From Chloroflexota bacterium (GTDB taxonomy: Bacteria > Chloroflexota > UBA6077 > JACQUR01), in contig JACQUR010000062.1 of assembly GCA_016210245.1 (NCBI GenBank), forward strand, positions 1 to 7,286: 7,286 bases of DNA, given 5' to 3'. The notes under the pieces were generated by a model, which did not search any database, was not told the origin of the DNA, and saw only the letters and a program-made list of their open reading frames with translations. Made by a program: the position numbers and the translations under genes. Below are positions 5,525 to 7,286 of the stretch, piece by piece (the first letter of the stretch is position 1; every line of letters starts with the position of its first letter).

Positions 5525-6271
5525 CTACGCCAGCCCCACTCCCACCAGCCGCCCCACCAGGTAGGTCACGGCCGCGGCCACGGCGCCGATGAGCAGCATG
5601 CGGGCGCCGCCGAAGAAGGGGTTGCGGCCGCTCAGGCGGGCGGTCAGGACGCCCACGGCGAACAGCCCCAGGCCGCTGAGGCCCAGACTGATCCCCAGCG
5701 CGCTCCAGCCGCTCCAGCCCAGGAAGGGCAGCACAGGTATCACGGCTCCCCCGGCGAAGGCCAGGAAGGAGCTGGCCGAGGCGCCGACCGGCGAGCCGAG
5801 ATCGTCCGGGTTGATCTGCAGCTCCTCGCGCGCCATCAGGTCCAGGGCGAGCTGGGGCTCGGCTATCAGCATGTCGGCCAGGCGCGACGCGTCCTCGCGC
5901 GGGATGCCCTTGGCGCGGAAGATCACCTCGATCTCCTGCCGTTCCAGGTCCGGGACCGTCTCCAGTTCGGCCCGCTCGCGGGCGAGGGCGTGCTCGAAGA
6001 CCTCGCGCTGGACGCGCATGGAGATGTACTCGCCCGCGGCCATGGAGAACGCGCCGGCCACCAGCCCGGCCACGCCGGCCAGCAGCACGATGCCCTGGCC
6101 CGGCTCGGCGGCCGCCACGCCAACCACCAGGCTCAGGTTGGAGACGAGCCCGTCGTTGACGCCGAACACCGCCGCCCGCAGGCTCCCGCCCCGGGCGGTG
6201 ACCGCTTGCGCCTGCTGCATCTGGCGCAGCGCACGGAGCGCCTGCTCGCGCTCCTGTTCGAGGTCGTCCAT
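5525..6271 (-). CDS. VIT1/CCC1-family Fe2+/Mn2+ transporter
   Basis: A 248-aa inner-membrane protein of the vacuolar iron transporter-like family, whose members move Fe2+ or Mn2+ out of the cytosol. Typical blocks are present: GSLRAAVFGVNDGLVSNLSLVVG (29-51), a second hydrophobic span and AGAFSMAAGEYISMRVQRE (72-90), then a Glu-rich cytosolic helical domain (91-155). Three further spans follow: 168-185 with GAVIPVLPF, 190-210, and 224-246 with the conserved R-x(5)-A-x(5)-TYLVGR pattern. Five membrane helices and an acidic metal-binding linker match the family. A charged N-terminal extension (1-28) precedes the core. The ATG directly abuts repeat array D and has no Shine-Dalgarno, so Met18 is an alternative start. 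It lies 113 bases downstream of etfB on the same strand. Any functional tie to ETF is unclear. Confidence 0.9.
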   Translation of the reverse strand: MDDLEQEREQALRALRQMQQAQAVTARGGSLRAAVFGVNDGLVSNLSLVVGVAAAEPGQGIVLLAGVAGLVAGAFSMAAGEYISMRVQREVFEHALARERAELETVPDLERQEIEVIFRAKGIPREDASRLADMLIAEPQLALDLMAREELQINPDDLGSPVGASASSFLAFAGGAVIPVLPFLGWSGWSALGISLGLSGLGLFAVGVLTARLSGRNPFFGGARMLLIGAVAAAVTYLVGRLVGVGLA

Positions 6272-6386
6272 CAGTGGTCAGTGGTCAGTGGTCAGTGGTC
6301 AGTGGTCAGTGGTCAGGGGGACGGGAGGCGCTGTCGCCTGCCTCCTGTTTACTGACCACTGACCACTGACCACTGACTACTGACTA
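6272..6386 (-). repeat. Head-to-head heptamer array D between etfB and the VIT gene
   Basis: On the plus strand, six perfect CAGTGGT heptamers (6272-6313) are followed by a 37-base spacer, then three ACTGACC and two ACTGACT units (6351-6385). The two arms are reverse complements with T-for-C changes in the outer units. The spacer has its own small hairpin, AGGCG/CGCCT (6326-6330/6335-6339). On the minus strand the array begins at the etfB stop codon, whose TAG (6384-6386) is itself part of a repeat unit. It ends directly against the VIT start codon. The unit is the same heptamer as in array A. Confidence 0.95.
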
Positions 6387-7217
6387 CTTCTTGCTTGCCG
6401 CCCAGACGCGCTCGAACAGCGCCTGGGCTACCTGGTCCGCCGGGCCGCTGATGCGCTCGCGCCGCCGCTCGGCGCCCTCGGCCCGGCCGACGCCCGCCAC
6501 CACGGTCGCCGAGCCTTTGAGGCCGAGCTGGGCCGGGTCCACGCCCAGGTCCTGGGCGGTCCAGACCGTCACCCCGCCCCGAGCCCGCGCGGCCCGTAGG
6601 CGCGCCACGTCCAGGAAGCGCGGCTCGTTGGCTCCGGACTTGAGCGAGATCACGGCCGGCAGCGGCACGCGCAGTCGCTCGAACCCGCCGGGTAGCTCGC
6701 GGCGGACCTCCAGCCGGCGGGCTTGCGGGTCGAAGTCGAACTCGGTGGCGTAGGTGGCCTGGGCTGCGCCCAGCCACTCCGCCAGCCCAGCGGGCACCTG
6801 GCCGGTCGCGCCGTCGGACGACTCCTCCCCGCACAGCACCAGGTCGACCCCGCCGATCTTGCGGATGCCGGCCGCCAGGGTGAGGCAGGTGGGCAACGTG
6901 TCGGCGCCACCAAAAGCGCGATCGCTGAGCAGGTAGGCGTGGTCGGCACCCACCCCCTCCAGCACCTGGAGGTACGGCTCGGCCATGGGCGGCCCCATGG
7001 ACAGCAGCACCACCTCCCCCCCGTGCCGATCGCGCAGCTCGAGCGCCGCCTCGAGCGCGTTCATGTCGCACGGGTTGATCTCCGAGCGCACGTTGGCGCG
7101 GACCAGGGTACGGGTGGCCTCGTCCACCCGCACCTCTTCCGGCTTGGGCACCACCTTGGCGCAGACGACGATGCGCAGGCCAGGGGTGCGGGCATCACCA
7201 TTGGAGCGAGCTGTCAT
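6384..7217 (-). CDS. etfB: Electron transfer flavoprotein beta subunit
   Basis: A 277-aa EtfB/FixA-family protein, the partner of EtfA in the heterodimer that carries electrons between flavin dehydrogenases and the quinone pool or, in bifurcating types, ferredoxin. The N-terminus LRIVVCAKVVPKP (14-26) is the usual start of the Rossmann-like domain. EINPCDMNALEAALELRD (46-63), VVLLSMGPPMAE (69-80), the GADHAYLLSDRAFGGADTLPT segment (90-110) and LVLCGEESSDGATGQVPAGLAE (126-147) follow in family order. PAVISLKSGANEPRF (187-201) is the usual late core. The adenine-nucleotide loop reads SSDGATGQ where many EtfB proteins have AIDGDTGQ or similar. The ATG lies six bases after the preceding stop. The TAG stop lies inside repeat array D. 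Confidence 0.92.
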   Translation of the reverse strand: MTARSNGDARTPGLRIVVCAKVVPKPEEVRVDEATRTLVRANVRSEINPCDMNALEAALELRDRHGGEVVLLSMGPPMAEPYLQVLEGVGADHAYLLSDRAFGGADTLPTCLTLAAGIRKIGGVDLVLCGEESSDGATGQVPAGLAEWLGAAQATYATEFDFDPQARRLEVRRELPGGFERLRVPLPAVISLKSGANEPRFLDVARLRAARARGGVTVWTAQDLGVDPAQLGLKGSATVVAGVGRAEGAERRRERISGPADQVAQALFERVWAASKK

Positions 7218-7223
7218 GTTGTC

Positions 7224-7286
7224 CTACTCACGCGCAGGGGTTGCGGGGTGCGCGCCGCGGAGCTGCTCCAGCAGCGGCGGGAGCAC
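7224..7286 (-). CDS. C-terminal end of a gene upstream of etfB, probably etfA
   Basis: The last 20 codons and TAG stop of a minus-strand gene run off the right edge. The residues begin VLPPLLEQLRG, which fits the C-terminal helix of EtfA proteins (typically D-L-F-E-V-L-P-x-L-I-E-x-L), and the next gene is etfB. This frame has strongly GC-rich third positions and the most protein-like composition. The other two frames give Arg/Ser/Cys- or Ala/Arg-rich text. If correct, the order is etfA then etfB, the reverse of the common etfBA arrangement. With so few residues the identity remains tentative. Confidence 0.5.
   Translation of the reverse strand: MLPPLLEQLRGAHPATPARE

Noticed and set aside
5589..6362. 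A plus-strand frame opposite the VIT gene.
   Set aside because: Ser/Arg/Ala-rich shadow that runs into repeat array D. The minus-strand frame has five membrane spans and VIT motifs.

Overview
The window is high-GC bacterial DNA with two gene blocks facing each other. It is almost entirely coding, and no gap over 300 bases lacks a gene. The gene set is a CysO-like sulfur carrier, a free-standing NIL-domain protein, a threonine synthase homologue, a VIT-type transporter and an ETF, joined by inverted micro-repeat arrays between genes. It suggests an uncultured or little-studied environmental bacterium, perhaps a Chloroflexota member. That assignment is an impression from gene content, not proof.

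Plus-strand block (1-5467). The left edge cuts through a SAM-I (S-box) riboswitch whose 3' half and expression platform are intact: conserved core, P4, P1 3' strand, competing antiterminator, and a 10-bp terminator with a T-run. It controls metF (methylenetetrahydrofolate reductase), followed on the same strand by a threonine synthase homologue (thrC), an 80-aa NIL-domain protein, a CysO/MoaD/ThiS-type sulfur carrier, a DRE-TIM Claisen-condensing enzyme, and two translationally coupled small genes of unknown function. A SAM-sensing leader implies that at least the proximal genes serve methionine/SAM supply. MetF makes methyl-THF, the carrier can deliver sulfur as a thiocarboxylate, NIL domains are known methionine-binding modules, and thrC acts on O-phosphohomoserine. 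One reading is a carrier-protein route to homocysteine. This is the main hypothesis here and is unproven.

Minus-strand block (7286-5525). The last 20 codons of a gene that looks like etfA are followed by etfB and then a VIT/CCC1-family Fe/Mn transporter. The two blocks converge at about 5467/5525 with no recognisable terminator.

The most unusual structure is a set of four intergenic head-to-head micro-repeat arrays (2393-2487, 2745-2873, 3187-3262, 6272-6386). Each consists of short tandem units, three heptamer-based and one decamer-based, running one way and then in reverse complement, so each can form a hairpin. Each lies only between genes and begins or ends at or within a few bases of a start or stop codon. 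One appears to supply the etfB stop codon. Another may have added a Gln after the Gly-Gly tail of the sulfur carrier.
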